A stretch of DNA of 64,000 nucleotides. It comes from Faucicola sp902506225. GTDB lineage: Bacteria > Pseudomonadota > Gammaproteobacteria > Pseudomonadales > Moraxellaceae. The DNA lies in assembly GCA_902506225.1 (NCBI GenBank), contig LR733345.1, forward strand, positions 744,001 through 808,000, given 5' to 3'. The notes under the pieces were generated by a model. The model was not told where the DNA came from, did not search any database, and was given only the letters and a program-made list of their open reading frames with translations. Positions 34,454 to 43,277 of the stretch are shown here, piece by piece (the stretch's first letter is position 1; each line of letters starts with the position of its first letter). A program made the translations under genes and the position numbers.

Positions 34454-36430
34454 ATGACAACCAACGCTAAGAACAACAGTGAATTTTTAAAAAATATGGC
34501 TTTTAAAAAGGTCGATCACCAACCACAGCGGGCGGATTATCAATCTAATCAACCTGGCAATTCGATGCCGTTTAGCGATGCCCGCGGTAACTATCAGCGT
34601 AATATCGGTTTTGATACTGGACGTTTTAAAGATAGTAAAGTCTATATCGTCGGCAGCGGTATTGGCGGTCTGGCAGCGGCGTATTATTTTATCCGAGATG
34701 CCCATATCCCAGGCGAGAACATTACCTTTTTAGAAGAATTAGCGGTGCAAGGCGGCTCACTCGATGGCGCTGGTAATGCTAAAGAAGGTTATATCATGCG
34801 CGGTGGTCGTGAGATGATTACCACCTATGAGAATTTTTGGGATATGTTCCAAGATATACCGGCGTTAGAGCTACCAGAGCCTTATTCAGTGCTTGATGAA
34901 TACCGCCTGATCAATGACAATGACCCCAACTATTCCAAAGCACGGTTGATTTATAACAAAGGCGAAATCAAAGATTTTCACAAGTTTAATCTTAGCAAAG
35001 CCGACCAGCTTGCCATCGTCCGTTTACTACTAAAAAATCAAGACGAACTCGATAATCTTACCATCGAAGATTACTTTAGCCAAAGTTTTTTGGATAGTAA
35101 TTTTTGGACGCTATGGCGTAGTATGTTTGCTTTTGAAAACTGGCACAGCTTACTTGAGTGCAAGCTTTACATGCACCGCTTTTTGGAAGCCTTAGATGGT
35201 ATCAAAGATATGTCAACCCTGTTATTTGCCAAATACAACCAATATGACAGCTTTGTGGTACCTGCGCAAAAATTTTTAATCAATAAAGGCGTCAAACTAC
35301 AAAGTGATACGTTAGTGACTGCGGTTGATTTTGAGCAACAAGGGGACAAAAAAATCGTTAAAGGGCTGACAACCACCCAACAAGGTCAACAAGTCCATAT
35401 CCCTGTATGGGACAATGATTTTGTGATTATTACCACAGGGTCAATGACGGAAGATACGCGTTATGGCACCAGTGACACTGCGCCTGATATCCGTCTAACT
35501 GATGATGAAATGGGAAAAACGAAAGGCTGGGCACTATGGAATGACCTTGCCAAACAATCCGCTGTGTTTGGTCGTCCAGAAAAATTTAACCGCCATGTAC
35601 CCAAATCCGCCTGGATGTCAGCAACATTAACCTGTAAAGACTCGGCGCTTTTACGCAAAATCAGCGAAAAATACTGTGTCAATCCGCCGCTATCAGGCAA
35701 AACAGTCACAGGTGGTATTGTTACTATCACCGATTCCAACTGGCTTATGAGCTTTACTATCAACCGCCAACCGCAATTTCCTGACCAACCCAAAGACGTG
35801 GTGGTGATATGGGTGTATGGGCTATTGATGGATAAAAAAGGCAACTACGTGCCAAAAACCATGCCAGAATGTACGGGGCATGAGATTGTGACGGAGCTAC
35901 TATACCACCTAGATTTGCTTGAGCAAAAAGATGATATTTTAGCCAATACCATCGCTAACACCGCCTATATGCCGTATATCACTTCAATGTTTATGCCACG
36001 TGCCAAAGGCGACCGTCCACAAATTGTACCCGAAGGCTGCACCAATTTAGGTCTCATTGGTCAATTTGTTGAAACCAACAATGATGTGGTGTTCACCGTT
36101 GAAACTTCGGTACGCTCGGCGCGGGTTGCGGTGTACACCCTCACAGATAGCAACAAGCAAGTGCCTGATATCGTGCCAACCCAATACGATATTCGCAACA
36201 TGCTCCGCTCTGCCAGTACACTCAACGATGACCAAGGCTTTATCGGGGAGGGCTTACTGCGCCGAGTACTCGCCAATACCTATTATGAGCACATCTTGCC
36301 ACCCGTCGCCAAAAAAGCGCCCAAAGACAGCTCGTTGATGCAGACGCTTGCCGAGCAATTTGAAGTAGTTAAAGCCTTTTGGCATAAAGAAGGCCATAAA
36401 GATGAGCAAAAAGCGCAGGATAAAAAATAA
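34454..36430 (+). CDS. ohyA: Oleate hydratase
   Basis: A 658-residue FAD enzyme of the MCRA family that adds water to the cis-9 double bond of oleic and similar fatty acids to give 10-hydroxy acids; this can detoxify host unsaturated fatty acids. Seen: KVYIVGSGIGGLAAAYYF (FAD loop, about residue 63), FLEELAVQGGSLDGAGN, YIMRGGREMITTYENFWDMF, ENWHSLLECKLYMHRF, NDFVIITTGSMTEDTRYG and PRAKGDRPQIVPEGCTNLGL. Length is at the upper end for the family, with about 50 extra N-terminal residues and a charged tail. No fatty-acid regulator adjoins. Skin-associated Moraxellaceae would meet sebum lipids, which fits. Confidence 0.93.
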   Translation: MTTNAKNNSEFLKNMAFKKVDHQPQRADYQSNQPGNSMPFSDARGNYQRNIGFDTGRFKDSKVYIVGSGIGGLAAAYYFIRDAHIPGENITFLEELAVQGGSLDGAGNAKEGYIMRGGREMITTYENFWDMFQDIPALELPEPYSVLDEYRLINDNDPNYSKARLIYNKGEIKDFHKFNLSKADQLAIVRLLLKNQDELDNLTIEDYFSQSFLDSNFWTLWRSMFAFENWHSLLECKLYMHRFLEALDGIKDMSTLLFAKYNQYDSFVVPAQKFLINKGVKLQSDTLVTAVDFEQQGDKKIVKGLTTTQQGQQVHIPVWDNDFVIITTGSMTEDTRYGTSDTAPDIRLTDDEMGKTKGWALWNDLAKQSAVFGRPEKFNRHVPKSAWMSATLTCKDSALLRKISEKYCVNPPLSGKTVTGGIVTITDSNWLMSFTINRQPQFPDQPKDVVVIWVYGLLMDKKGNYVPKTMPECTGHEIVTELLYHLDLLEQKDDILANTIANTAYMPYITSMFMPRAKGDRPQIVPEGCTNLGLIGQFVETNNDVVFTVETSVRSARVAVYTLTDSNKQVPDIVPTQYDIRNMLRSASTLNDDQGFIGEGLLRRVLANTYYEHILPPVAKKAPKDSSLMQTLAEQFEVVKAFWHKEGHKDEQKAQDKK

Positions 36431-36458
36431 GCTTTGATAAACATTTGTCATCAAGTGG

Positions 36459-36489
36459 AAAAATCCTCCTGCCGATAGGGGGATTTTTT
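36459..36489 (+). terminator. ohyA terminator
   Basis: Stem AAAATCCTCCT / AGGGGGATTTT (one mismatch) with T6. Confidence 0.75.
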
Positions 36490-36585
36490 ATCAGCAAAAT
36501 TTCCTTTGCGCCTAAAAACCCTATTTCGTAAAACGGTGGTTTCAAGTATATTAAAGGTAAAATCACACATCATAAGGAACAAGTG

Positions 36586-37224
36586 ATGAAACTATATACC
36601 ATGAATTTCCCCCCAAATCCTCGCAAGGTCGACTTATTGTTAAAAGTCAAAGAGCTTGATATCAATGATATTCATAATTTACAAGTCATCAACGTGGATA
36701 TTGGCAAAAATGAGCAAAACTCGCCGGAGTTTTTGGCGGTCAATCCACTCGGGCTGTTGCCTGTATTAGTGCTTGATGATGGCACTGTGCTCAACGATTC
36801 ACATGCCATTTGTGAATACCTTGATATTCGACTCGCAGGTAATGGTAAGCAAGTGATGGGCTCAGACCCTATACAGCGCGCCAAAATCACCGCCATGTCA
36901 CGCAATGCGGAGTTTCATGTGCTGTATAACATGATGCTGGCTTTCCAGCATGGGCATCCATCTCGCGCCTCGGTGGGCAACCAAGTACCTGGTATGGCAG
37001 AAGAGAGCTTCAACCGCGTCAAAAAAGCCTTGCCGTACTTTGACAAGCTATTATCGAGTCATAAATATTTGCTCGGTGATAGACTTACCTTCGCTGATAT
37101 CGTGTTGTATGTTGGCTTGGATTTTGGGCGAGTGATGAAATTTAATCCCAAAGATGCCAGTGTGGTGGGTGACCATGTGGCACGTTTTTATGCGCAAATG
37201 AGTGAGCGTTTTGGTAAAAAATAA
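36586..37224 (+). CDS. Glutathione S-transferase family protein
   Basis: A 212-residue GST. The N-terminal thioredoxin-like domain (MKLYTMNFPPNPRKVDLLLK; PEFLAVNPLGLLPVLVLDDG with the cis-Pro; DSHAICEYLDIRL) is followed by the helical domain with LLGDRLTFADIVLYVGLDFG, the N-capping box motif. The exact class and substrate are unknown. GTG at 36583 and ATG at 36586 are adjacent; the ATG is better spaced from AAGGA. It stands alone between two terminators. Confidence 0.85.
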   Translation: MKLYTMNFPPNPRKVDLLLKVKELDINDIHNLQVINVDIGKNEQNSPEFLAVNPLGLLPVLVLDDGTVLNDSHAICEYLDIRLAGNGKQVMGSDPIQRAKITAMSRNAEFHVLYNMMLAFQHGHPSRASVGNQVPGMAEESFNRVKKALPYFDKLLSSHKYLLGDRLTFADIVLYVGLDFGRVMKFNPKDASVVGDHVARFYAQMSERFGKK

Positions 37225-37238
37225 CGGTTGTTGAGATA

Positions 37239-37267
37239 AAAAAGGGCAAACTAGATGCCCTTTTTTT
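37239..37267 (+). terminator. Terminator after the GST gene
   Basis: Stem AAAAAGGGCA / TGCCCTTTTT, 7-base loop, T-rich tail. Confidence 0.85.
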
Positions 37268-37347
37268 ATTTGTAGTGGTCATTGCTTTTATCCACCATTT
37301 CTATTTACTGCTTTTATGCCTAGTTTTTTTCAATAGAGCTAGGGTTG

Positions 37348-38307
37348 TCATCCCGACTGATTGTTAGCCATTAATGCACTGATGCCATCATATAGGGTGT
37401 CATTGACCGGCGTGTCAATGCCATGCTTATCCCCCAATTCACGAATCGTCCCTGCAAACAAATCAAGCTCACAGCGTCGCCCTGCTTTTAAATCCTGCCG
37501 CATGGATGGCATGCCTTTGGGATCCAGCGCATCCATAATCGCCAGCCATTTTTTGAAATCTTCCTCGGTCAAGGTTACGCCTTCAGCGTGTGCCACTGCC
37601 ATCACTTCACGCATGGCGGCTTTGAACATCTCGCGCGCTTCACCCGCTTGTTGCACGGTATCAAAGGTGCCTTGATACAATGCCACGGTTTGATTGACGC
37701 CGGTATTTAACATCAATTTGCCCCACAGCTGGCGCGGCATGTCATCGCTTACTGAATGCGGAAAATTGACTTGATTAAAGAGGGCATCGACTTGTTGCAC
37801 GCGCGCGCGTTCAGCGCTATCAGTTGTCATCGCGCCAATGACCAATTGTCCATGATCGCGATAAATCAGTTGGCTACCATTTTGCCCATTTTTTTCATGC
37901 GGCTCATTTTTCATGGCGTCCATTTGCTGCGCCACACAGTACACAATGCGCTCGCCACCAAAGGCGTTTGCCAATACTTTTTCGCTAGCGATACCGTTGA
38001 GGGCAGAAACAATCAGCGTATTGGCGCCAAGTTGACTTTTGATGAGCGGTAATACCTCATTTAACTGATAAAATTTGGTACAGACGATGACCAAGTCGGC
38101 GGGCGTGGTGATGGCGTTGGGCGTGACATAGTTGAGTTGTAATGGCTCGCCATTCACCAATAAACCTTGCTGTTGGTAGCGGTTGACACGGTCAGTATCG
38201 GCGACGATACGCAAGTTCTCAAAAGGCATGTTTGAGGCTAATAGACTTGCAAATAACGCCCCTAATGAGCCAAATCCAACAATGGCAATAATCGGTGAAT
38301 CGTTCAT
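37348..38307 (-). CDS. panE: 2-dehydropantoate 2-reductase family protein
   Basis: A 319-residue NADP-dependent reductase of the ketopantoate reductase (PanE/ApbA) family, a step of pantothenate and CoA synthesis. Seen: the nucleotide loop IIAIVGFGSLGALFASLLA at the start, DLVIVCTKFYQLNEVLPLIK, TLIVSALNGIASEKVL, the catalytic Lys-Asn block RQLWGKLMLNTGVNQTVALY and the C-terminal PSMRQDLKAGRRCELDLFAGTI. The ATG at 38307 follows AGGAAAAAAG; the frame upstream to 38421 is not supported. Paralogues in this family may act on other 2-keto acids, so panE is likely rather than certain. Confidence 0.8.
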   Translation of the reverse strand: MNDSPIIAIVGFGSLGALFASLLASNMPFENLRIVADTDRVNRYQQQGLLVNGEPLQLNYVTPNAITTPADLVIVCTKFYQLNEVLPLIKSQLGANTLIVSALNGIASEKVLANAFGGERIVYCVAQQMDAMKNEPHEKNGQNGSQLIYRDHGQLVIGAMTTDSAERARVQQVDALFNQVNFPHSVSDDMPRQLWGKLMLNTGVNQTVALYQGTFDTVQQAGEAREMFKAAMREVMAVAHAEGVTLTEEDFKKWLAIMDALDPKGMPSMRQDLKAGRRCELDLFAGTIRELGDKHGIDTPVNDTLYDGISALMANNQSG

Positions 38308-38392
38308 CTTTTTTCCTGTTATTTTGCGACATTGATTAGAGTTGTGATAAAGTTTAGCAGATTTTTGCATGTATTTTAAAAAAGGAATCACA

Positions 38393-38564
38393 ATGAAATT
38401 ATTAAAAATGGCTGTGTTCATGGGTTGTTTATAGACTGCTTATGAAAAATCAGCAACAAACTTTGCAAGAACTAATGCCAGCGTTTGAGCAAAAAATTGA
38501 AAAAATTACCCAATCAGCTCAAAAAACCACCCAAACCATTAACCATAAAGCAAGTAAGAAATAA
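38393..38564 (+). pseudogene. Possible degraded small gene ahead of bioD
   Basis: A good ribosome site (AAAAAAGGAATCACA) leads into a 13-codon frame MKLLKMAVFMGCL that stops at 38434. In a different frame an ATG at 38442 opens 40 codons, MKNQQQTLQELMPAFEQKIE...HKASKK, whose TAA overlaps the bioD ATG by one base. One reading is a small secreted or lipoprotein-like gene broken by a one-base shift; another is two true tiny frames coupled to bioD. Neither can be decided from this one sequence. Confidence 0.3.
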
Positions 38565-39265
38565 TGAATTTATCTAATGTTAACGATGCTTCATCTTCAC
38601 TAAACGGCGCGTATTTTGTCACAGGTACCGACACCGAAATCGGTAAAACCACCACCACCGCGCAATTGGTCAAGAATATAGCTCAGCAAGGCAAAAGTGT
38701 CTATGCCATCAAGCCAGTCACCGCAGGCATGGAAACCGATGACAACGGGCAACCATATAGTGGTGATGCAAGACGCATTAATCAATTTGCCAATGTCAAA
38801 CCACCGCTGTCTGCCATTGCGCCTATCCAGCTAGCGACTCCTTGCTCACCACATATCGCCGCGCAGCTTGATGGCGTGACACTCACCAATACCCAATTAG
38901 TCGATACCATCCATAACGCCATCGCAGCCTATCCTGCCGATGTGATTTTGGTTGAAGGGGCAGGCGGCTGGTTTACCCCTATTAATGAGCAAGAAACGCT
39001 TGCTGATGTGGCAGCCGCGCTCAAATACCCTGTGATTATGGTCGTCGGTATCAAGCTTGGTAGCCTTAATCATGCCATGCTAACCCTACAAGCAATTTGG
39101 CAAGCAGGGCTAAAAGTCGCTTTGGTTATTTTTAACCAATTACAGACCGACACGCCTTTTGTCGATGCGCAAATTGACTGGTTAAGTCAGCAAATTTTAC
39201 GCAAGTATCCTGGGTATCAAAACAAGCCACCCTTGATGGTCAAACAAGGCGTTTTAACCCATTAA
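38564..39265 (+). CDS. bioD: Dethiobiotin synthetase
   Basis: A 233-residue P-loop enzyme that closes the ureido ring of dethiobiotin from DAPA, CO2 and ATP. Seen: the P-loop FVTGTDTEIGKTTTTAQLVK (residues 18-37), AIKPVTAGMETDDNG, GDARRINQFANV, SPHIAAQLDG, and the acidic VILVEGAGGWFTPINEQ block; VIMVVGIKLGSLNHAMLT follows. No other bio gene is adjacent. The ATG overlaps the stop of a 40-codon frame (ATAATGA), which suggests translational coupling. Confidence 0.92.
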   Translation: MNLSNVNDASSSLNGAYFVTGTDTEIGKTTTTAQLVKNIAQQGKSVYAIKPVTAGMETDDNGQPYSGDARRINQFANVKPPLSAIAPIQLATPCSPHIAAQLDGVTLTNTQLVDTIHNAIAAYPADVILVEGAGGWFTPINEQETLADVAAALKYPVIMVVGIKLGSLNHAMLTLQAIWQAGLKVALVIFNQLQTDTPFVDAQIDWLSQQILRKYPGYQNKPPLMVKQGVLTH

Positions 39266-39566
39266 ATTTTTATCCAATCACATTGCTTTTTGGCATAAGT
39301 TATGGTATAAATAGCGGCTTTAAATTTACTAGCGATTTTTTGACGCTTGCTTAAAATGGTTTTGATTGACGCAAGTCAAGTGACTAGCCGTGAGTAGCTA
39401 ATTTTAAGTGCGCCGCCAAAAGATTAATTATTGATTCAAACTGAGATACTCAACACTAGAATCGTTGAAACCCTAGCTTTTTTTAGCTTCAATGATATGC
39501 GAGATGTGCGAGTATCAGTTGTGACAGGCATGAGCAGCCCTCATGCACACCGATTAGGAGTAAGCC
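39266..39566 (+). promoter_or_regulatory. Leader region of rpmB with a hairpin before the start
   Basis: This 301-base spacer has no credible gene. A perfect hairpin GCATGAG-CAGCC-CTCATGC occupies 39528-39546, ten bases before the TAGGAG ribosome site of rpmB. A second dyad around 39464-39492 (TTGAAACCCTAGC...GCTTCAA) has a T run. Such structures could attenuate or give autogenous control of the ribosomal protein genes. Confidence 0.4.
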
Positions 39567-39803
39567 ATGTCTCGAGTATGCCAAGTGACTGGAAAACGCC
39601 CAGCGGTAGGTAACAATGTTTCTCACGCAAACAACAAAACCCGCCGTCGTTTTCTACCAAATCTACACACCCATCGTTTTTGGGTAGAGAGCGAAAACCG
39701 CTTTGTTAAGCTTCGCTTGACTACCAAAGGTATGCGTATCATTGATAAAGTTGGTATTGACCAAGTTTTAACTGATATGCGTGCTCGTGGCGAAAAAATC
39801 TAA
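39567..39803 (+). CDS. rpmB: 50S ribosomal protein L28
   Basis: A 78-residue ribosomal protein: MSRVCQVTGKRPAVGNNVSH, then NKTRRRFLPNLHTHRFWVES and LRLTTKGMRIIDKVGID. Strongly basic and of standard length. TAGGAG lies six bases before the ATG. rpmG follows after 35 bases, the usual pair. Confidence 0.98.
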   Translation: MSRVCQVTGKRPAVGNNVSHANNKTRRRFLPNLHTHRFWVESENRFVKLRLTTKGMRIIDKVGIDQVLTDMRARGEKI

Positions 39804-39838
39804 TTTTTGCCTTTTCATATTCTTAGGGAGCAATTGCG

Positions 39839-39994
39839 ATGCGTGATAAAATCAAATTAGTTTCAACTGCAGGTACGGGTTATTTTTACACCACGACCAA
39901 AAATAAACGTACCATGCCAAACAAAATGGAAATCAAAAAATTTGATCCAGTGGTACGTCAACATGTTGTATTCAAAGAAGCTAAAATCAAATAA
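39839..39994 (+). CDS. rpmG: 50S ribosomal protein L33
   Basis: A 51-residue ribosomal protein: MRDKIKLVSTAGTGYFYTTT, NKRTMPNKMEIKKFDPVVRQ, HVVFKEAKIK. It lacks the zinc-binding Cys pairs, so it is the Cys-free form. TAGGGAG before the ATG is the ribosome site. It is co-transcribed with rpmB and ended by the hairpin at 40031. Confidence 0.98.
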   Translation: MRDKIKLVSTAGTGYFYTTTKNKRTMPNKMEIKKFDPVVRQHVVFKEAKIK

Positions 39995-40030
39995 TTGACT
40001 GACACAGTCTATTTGACGCGCTATTTGATA

Positions 40031-40065
40031 AAAAAGTGGGTAACTCAGGTTAACCCACTTTTTTT
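40031..40065. terminator. Bidirectional terminator between rpmG and the C13 peptidase
   Basis: Stem AAAAAGTGGGT / ACCCACTTTTT with an 11-base loop and T/A tails on both sides. Confidence 0.85.
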
Positions 40066-40143
40066 ATGTGCAAAAATTATAAAATCGCTAAAAAGATGGG
40101 TGCTAAGGCGTCTTGACAGCCAAAACAGCCAAGACAGTCGATG

Positions 40144-41610
40144 TTACTTGTGCAGTTGGTGGCTACTTAAGCTATCGGCAGCGCTAGTAGCACTGGCGGC
40201 AGTCGATGGCGCTATCACAACCGCAGGTAAGGGTTTGAGACTGTTTTCAAATTCTGGCAATCTCGCTTTAATAGCCTCACCCATCACCAATTGCGGCTCA
40301 GACGGTTCAAAGCCCATCATTTTTTCCCGTTCAGCAATGCGTTTGCTGGCGGCTTCAAACGCAGGTTGAAAACGGCGAAGCTTGGGTAAGCTTTCAGCAA
40401 AAAATGCTTGTCCAAAGTATGTATATTCGGCTTCATTAGAACAGCCAAACGATGATTTGTTCGCCGCTGAGGCAGTAATCACGAGGGTATCTGGTGATTT
40501 CAACTCATTGATAAATGAGCCAGAATAACAGGCGGATACCACAATGACGCGCCATTTAATGCCAGATTTATCCAATGATTGGCGTAGCCATTTGGCATCG
40601 ACATTATCGAGCGCTAGCGGTGGGTTGGACATCTCAATCACCTTGTCACCCCCATGCGAGGTCAAGGTCAAAAATAGCACGTCTTCATTGACATCCATTT
40701 TTTTGGCGATACTTTGCAAAGCGCGTTCAATACTGGTTTTACTGGCAATCGGTAGCGCAGACAGGGTATTGGCGTTGTTAATGAGTTCTACCGAGCGTCC
40801 TGCTGTGCCAAATTGATGGTCAAAGTAATCTTTGGTCAGCGCAATTTCTGACCGGAAAACATCTTGCTCGCCATGACCTGCGACACCCATAAAGTACCAA
40901 TCATGTATAGCCGGGCGTTGCGGCTGCACGTTATTTAGCATATCAGCCAGAAGCTCAGGCTGCGCATAAAATGCCGCTTCAGTAATCACGGGTGCGACGG
41001 GGTCGGATTGAAAAATCGGCTCAGATTGCACGTTTTTTTGCCACACACTGAGTACGGCAAACGCACCCAACATAATCAGGACACGCTCAATCCATGACCA
41101 GCGTAATTGATTGCCAAAAATCCATAGCAGCGATAATGACTGCCAGACAAACGCCAATACAAACACAATACCAATCGTATCAAACGTCCATTCAGGCAGC
41201 CAGCCCAAGTCTGAGATAAACTGAATCAGGCTTTGCACCAGCATCATAAAAGTGTCAGCACACAGCCACAAAATCGCCGGCACAAAAATTAGCATGGCAT
41301 TAAAATGCCGTTTGGCAAGAATCAATCCTGCTACCAACATCACCATCGGCCATACCAAATAACTAATCAGCCCTTGTGGATTAAAATGGGTGGCATCTTC
41401 AGCCACCAACCACGAAAACAGCAAATTACTCGCCAGTGCCGTCAATCCAAACAACAAAAATTGCCATACGGTGGGCTTGACCCAATAAAACGCACGTTTT
41501 GAACCTATTAGCATGTGACCCGTGGCACGGATATTGGCGATGACGTTATGTGAAAAACGTTTGAGCGGGGTTAAATCAAGATCGGTAAGAGAAGTTGGCA
41601 AAATATCCAC
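40144..41610 (-). CDS. Membrane-anchored C13-family (legumain-like) cysteine peptidase
   Basis: A 488-residue protein. The N-terminal half has about five membrane helices (for example FLLFGLTALASNLLFSWLV, GIVFVLAFVWQSLSLLWIF). From about residue 235 a caspase-like-fold domain follows: IHDWYFMGVAGHGEQDVFRS, FLTLTSHGGDKVIEMSN with the catalytic His near 319, and VIVVSACYSGSFINEL with the catalytic Cys near 360; SSFGCSNEAEYTYFGQAFF matches the C13 substrate-pocket block. The tail is Ala/Ser/Thr rich. By topology the peptidase domain is probably periplasmic, but this is inferred. C13 enzymes include legumain and GPI-transamidase; bacterial ones have unknown targets. Confidence 0.82.
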   Translation of the reverse strand: MDILPTSLTDLDLTPLKRFSHNVIANIRATGHMLIGSKRAFYWVKPTVWQFLLFGLTALASNLLFSWLVAEDATHFNPQGLISYLVWPMVMLVAGLILAKRHFNAMLIFVPAILWLCADTFMMLVQSLIQFISDLGWLPEWTFDTIGIVFVLAFVWQSLSLLWIFGNQLRWSWIERVLIMLGAFAVLSVWQKNVQSEPIFQSDPVAPVITEAAFYAQPELLADMLNNVQPQRPAIHDWYFMGVAGHGEQDVFRSEIALTKDYFDHQFGTAGRSVELINNANTLSALPIASKTSIERALQSIAKKMDVNEDVLFLTLTSHGGDKVIEMSNPPLALDNVDAKWLRQSLDKSGIKWRVIVVSACYSGSFINELKSPDTLVITASAANKSSFGCSNEAEYTYFGQAFFAESLPKLRRFQPAFEAASKRIAEREKMMGFEPSEPQLVMGEAIKARLPEFENSLKPLPAVVIAPSTAASATSAADSLSSHQLHK

Positions 41611-41943
41611 ACTGTTGAAAGGCTGATTCTAAATGGGTAGGAGGGTAGCGATAAAATGATAATACAAAATAGCGATGGGGTGTTAACAACTTTCTCAATC
41701 ATTCGTGTTTAGAATTTTAACTATCAACGCTAGCAAATCATACACCTAAAAATTAATTTATCTAAAATAGTAAATAAATGAATAAAATTTTCTATTAATT
41801 TAAAATTATGAAATTATTTATCAATAAAATAGATTTTATGATATAATAAAATATATGGTATGATGGTATTGTAAGCTGTTTTACTTGGTTTAAGTGTGGT
41901 ATGTTGCATAAATAAAAATGGTATTAAAAAGAGTTTTAGACGG
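41611..41943. other. Promoter region of nhaA
   Basis: A 333-base AT-rich spacer without a credible gene. TATGATATAATAAAATATATGG at about 41837-41858 gives several overlapping -10-like hexamers. No known operator is recognised. Confidence 0.35.
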
Positions 41944-43164
41944 ATGATAGTATTTAACCAATTTAAAAAATTTTTGGCACACGATATGGCGGCGGGTATC
42001 GTGTTGGCGTTTGCCGCTGTGTTGGCGATGGTGGTAGCAAACTCTCCGATGAGTGACATATACGAGCACTTTTTGCATCTGCCTATTTCGATAAAAATCG
42101 GCTCTTTTAGTATCGATCATCATTTACTACATTGGATTAACGATGGCTTGATGGTGGTGTTTTTCTTTTTAGTGGGACTTGAGCTTAAGCGGGAAATGCT
42201 AGTGGGTGAGCTATCAGAGGTCAAAAAAGTCGTCTTGCCTGCGATTGCTGCGGTCGGTGGTATGATGGTACCTGCGATTTTTTATGCCGCATTCAATTAT
42301 CAGCACGCAGAGTTGATGAAAGGTTGGGCGATTCCGGCGGCGACAGATATCGCGTTTGCCTTAGGTGTGCTGACGTTACTGGGCAATCGCGTGCCCGCCG
42401 CGCTCAAAGTATTTTTGGCATCGATTGCTATTTTTGATGATATTGGCGCGATTATCATTATTGCGTTATTTTACTCATCGGGTTTGTCGATGGCGGCACT
42501 GGCTTGGGTTGGGGTATGTTTGGTGATATTGTGGCTGATGAATCGCTTTAACGTCACGCGCACCACCGCTTATATAATGATTGGCGTTTTGCTATGGGCA
42601 GCGATGCTTAAGTCGGGCATACATGCGACGCTTGCCGGTGTGCTGCTTGCGCTGTTTATCCCAATGACAGACAACAAGCACCCTGAGCATTCACCCCTCG
42701 AATCGATTGAACATGACTTGCAAGACACAGTCAGTTTTATTATTTTACCGATTTTTGCGTTTGCCAATGCGGGCATTTATCTCGGTGGTACGGGGATATC
42801 CTCGCTATTGCATACGGTACCGCTCGGCATTGCCCTAGGGCTACTGCTAGGCAAACCGATTGGGGTGATGTTATTTAGTTGGCTCGGCGTCAAACTTGGG
42901 TTAGCCAGCTTGCCTACCAATGTTGATTGGCGACAAGTATTTGGCGTGGCGATTTTATGTGGTATTGGCTTTACCATGAGTTTGTTTATAGGTGGGCTTG
43001 CCTTTGCGGGGCTTGAAGTCAAGCCGTTTGACGAACGACTCGGCATTATTTTAGGGTCATTATTGGCAGGTATGCTAGGGTATTTTTATCTTAAGAAAGT
43101 CTTACCAACCCAAGCGCTGACACAGCAAGTGAGTAACCCTGAGGATCATACCTATATTCGCTAA
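41944..43164 (+). CDS. nhaA: Na+/H+ antiporter NhaA
   Basis: A 406-residue inner membrane antiporter that exchanges two H+ for one Na+ in alkaline or salty conditions. About 12 helices. Seen: LAHDMAAGIVLAFAAVLAMV, the cytosolic funnel FFLVGLELKREMLVGELS, AIPAATDIAFALGVL, and the two ion-binding Asp in IAIFDDIGAIII (near residues 164-165), with IKSGIHATLAG-type AMLKSGIHATLAGVLLA later and ILCGIGFTMSLFIGGLAF. The frame is open back to 41896; the ATG at 41944 starts in register with other NhaA proteins, but its ribosome site is poor. Confidence 0.93.
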   Translation: MIVFNQFKKFLAHDMAAGIVLAFAAVLAMVVANSPMSDIYEHFLHLPISIKIGSFSIDHHLLHWINDGLMVVFFFLVGLELKREMLVGELSEVKKVVLPAIAAVGGMMVPAIFYAAFNYQHAELMKGWAIPAATDIAFALGVLTLLGNRVPAALKVFLASIAIFDDIGAIIIIALFYSSGLSMAALAWVGVCLVILWLMNRFNVTRTTAYIMIGVLLWAAMLKSGIHATLAGVLLALFIPMTDNKHPEHSPLESIEHDLQDTVSFIILPIFAFANAGIYLGGTGISSLLHTVPLGIALGLLLGKPIGVMLFSWLGVKLGLASLPTNVDWRQVFGVAILCGIGFTMSLFIGGLAFAGLEVKPFDERLGIILGSLLAGMLGYFYLKKVLPTQALTQQVSNPEDHTYIR

Positions 43165-43206
43165 GCTATTTACCCAAGGGTAGTGTAACGATAAATAAAA
43201 TCTACA

Positions 43207-43239
43207 AATGATAGCAACGAATATTGCTATCATTTTTTT
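43207..43239 (+). terminator. nhaA terminator
   Basis: A perfect stem AATGATAGCAA / TTGCTATCATT with a 6-base loop and T7. Confidence 0.9.
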
Positions 43240-43277
43240 ATACTAATAATTTTGTGATCAATAATAAGGAAAACACC

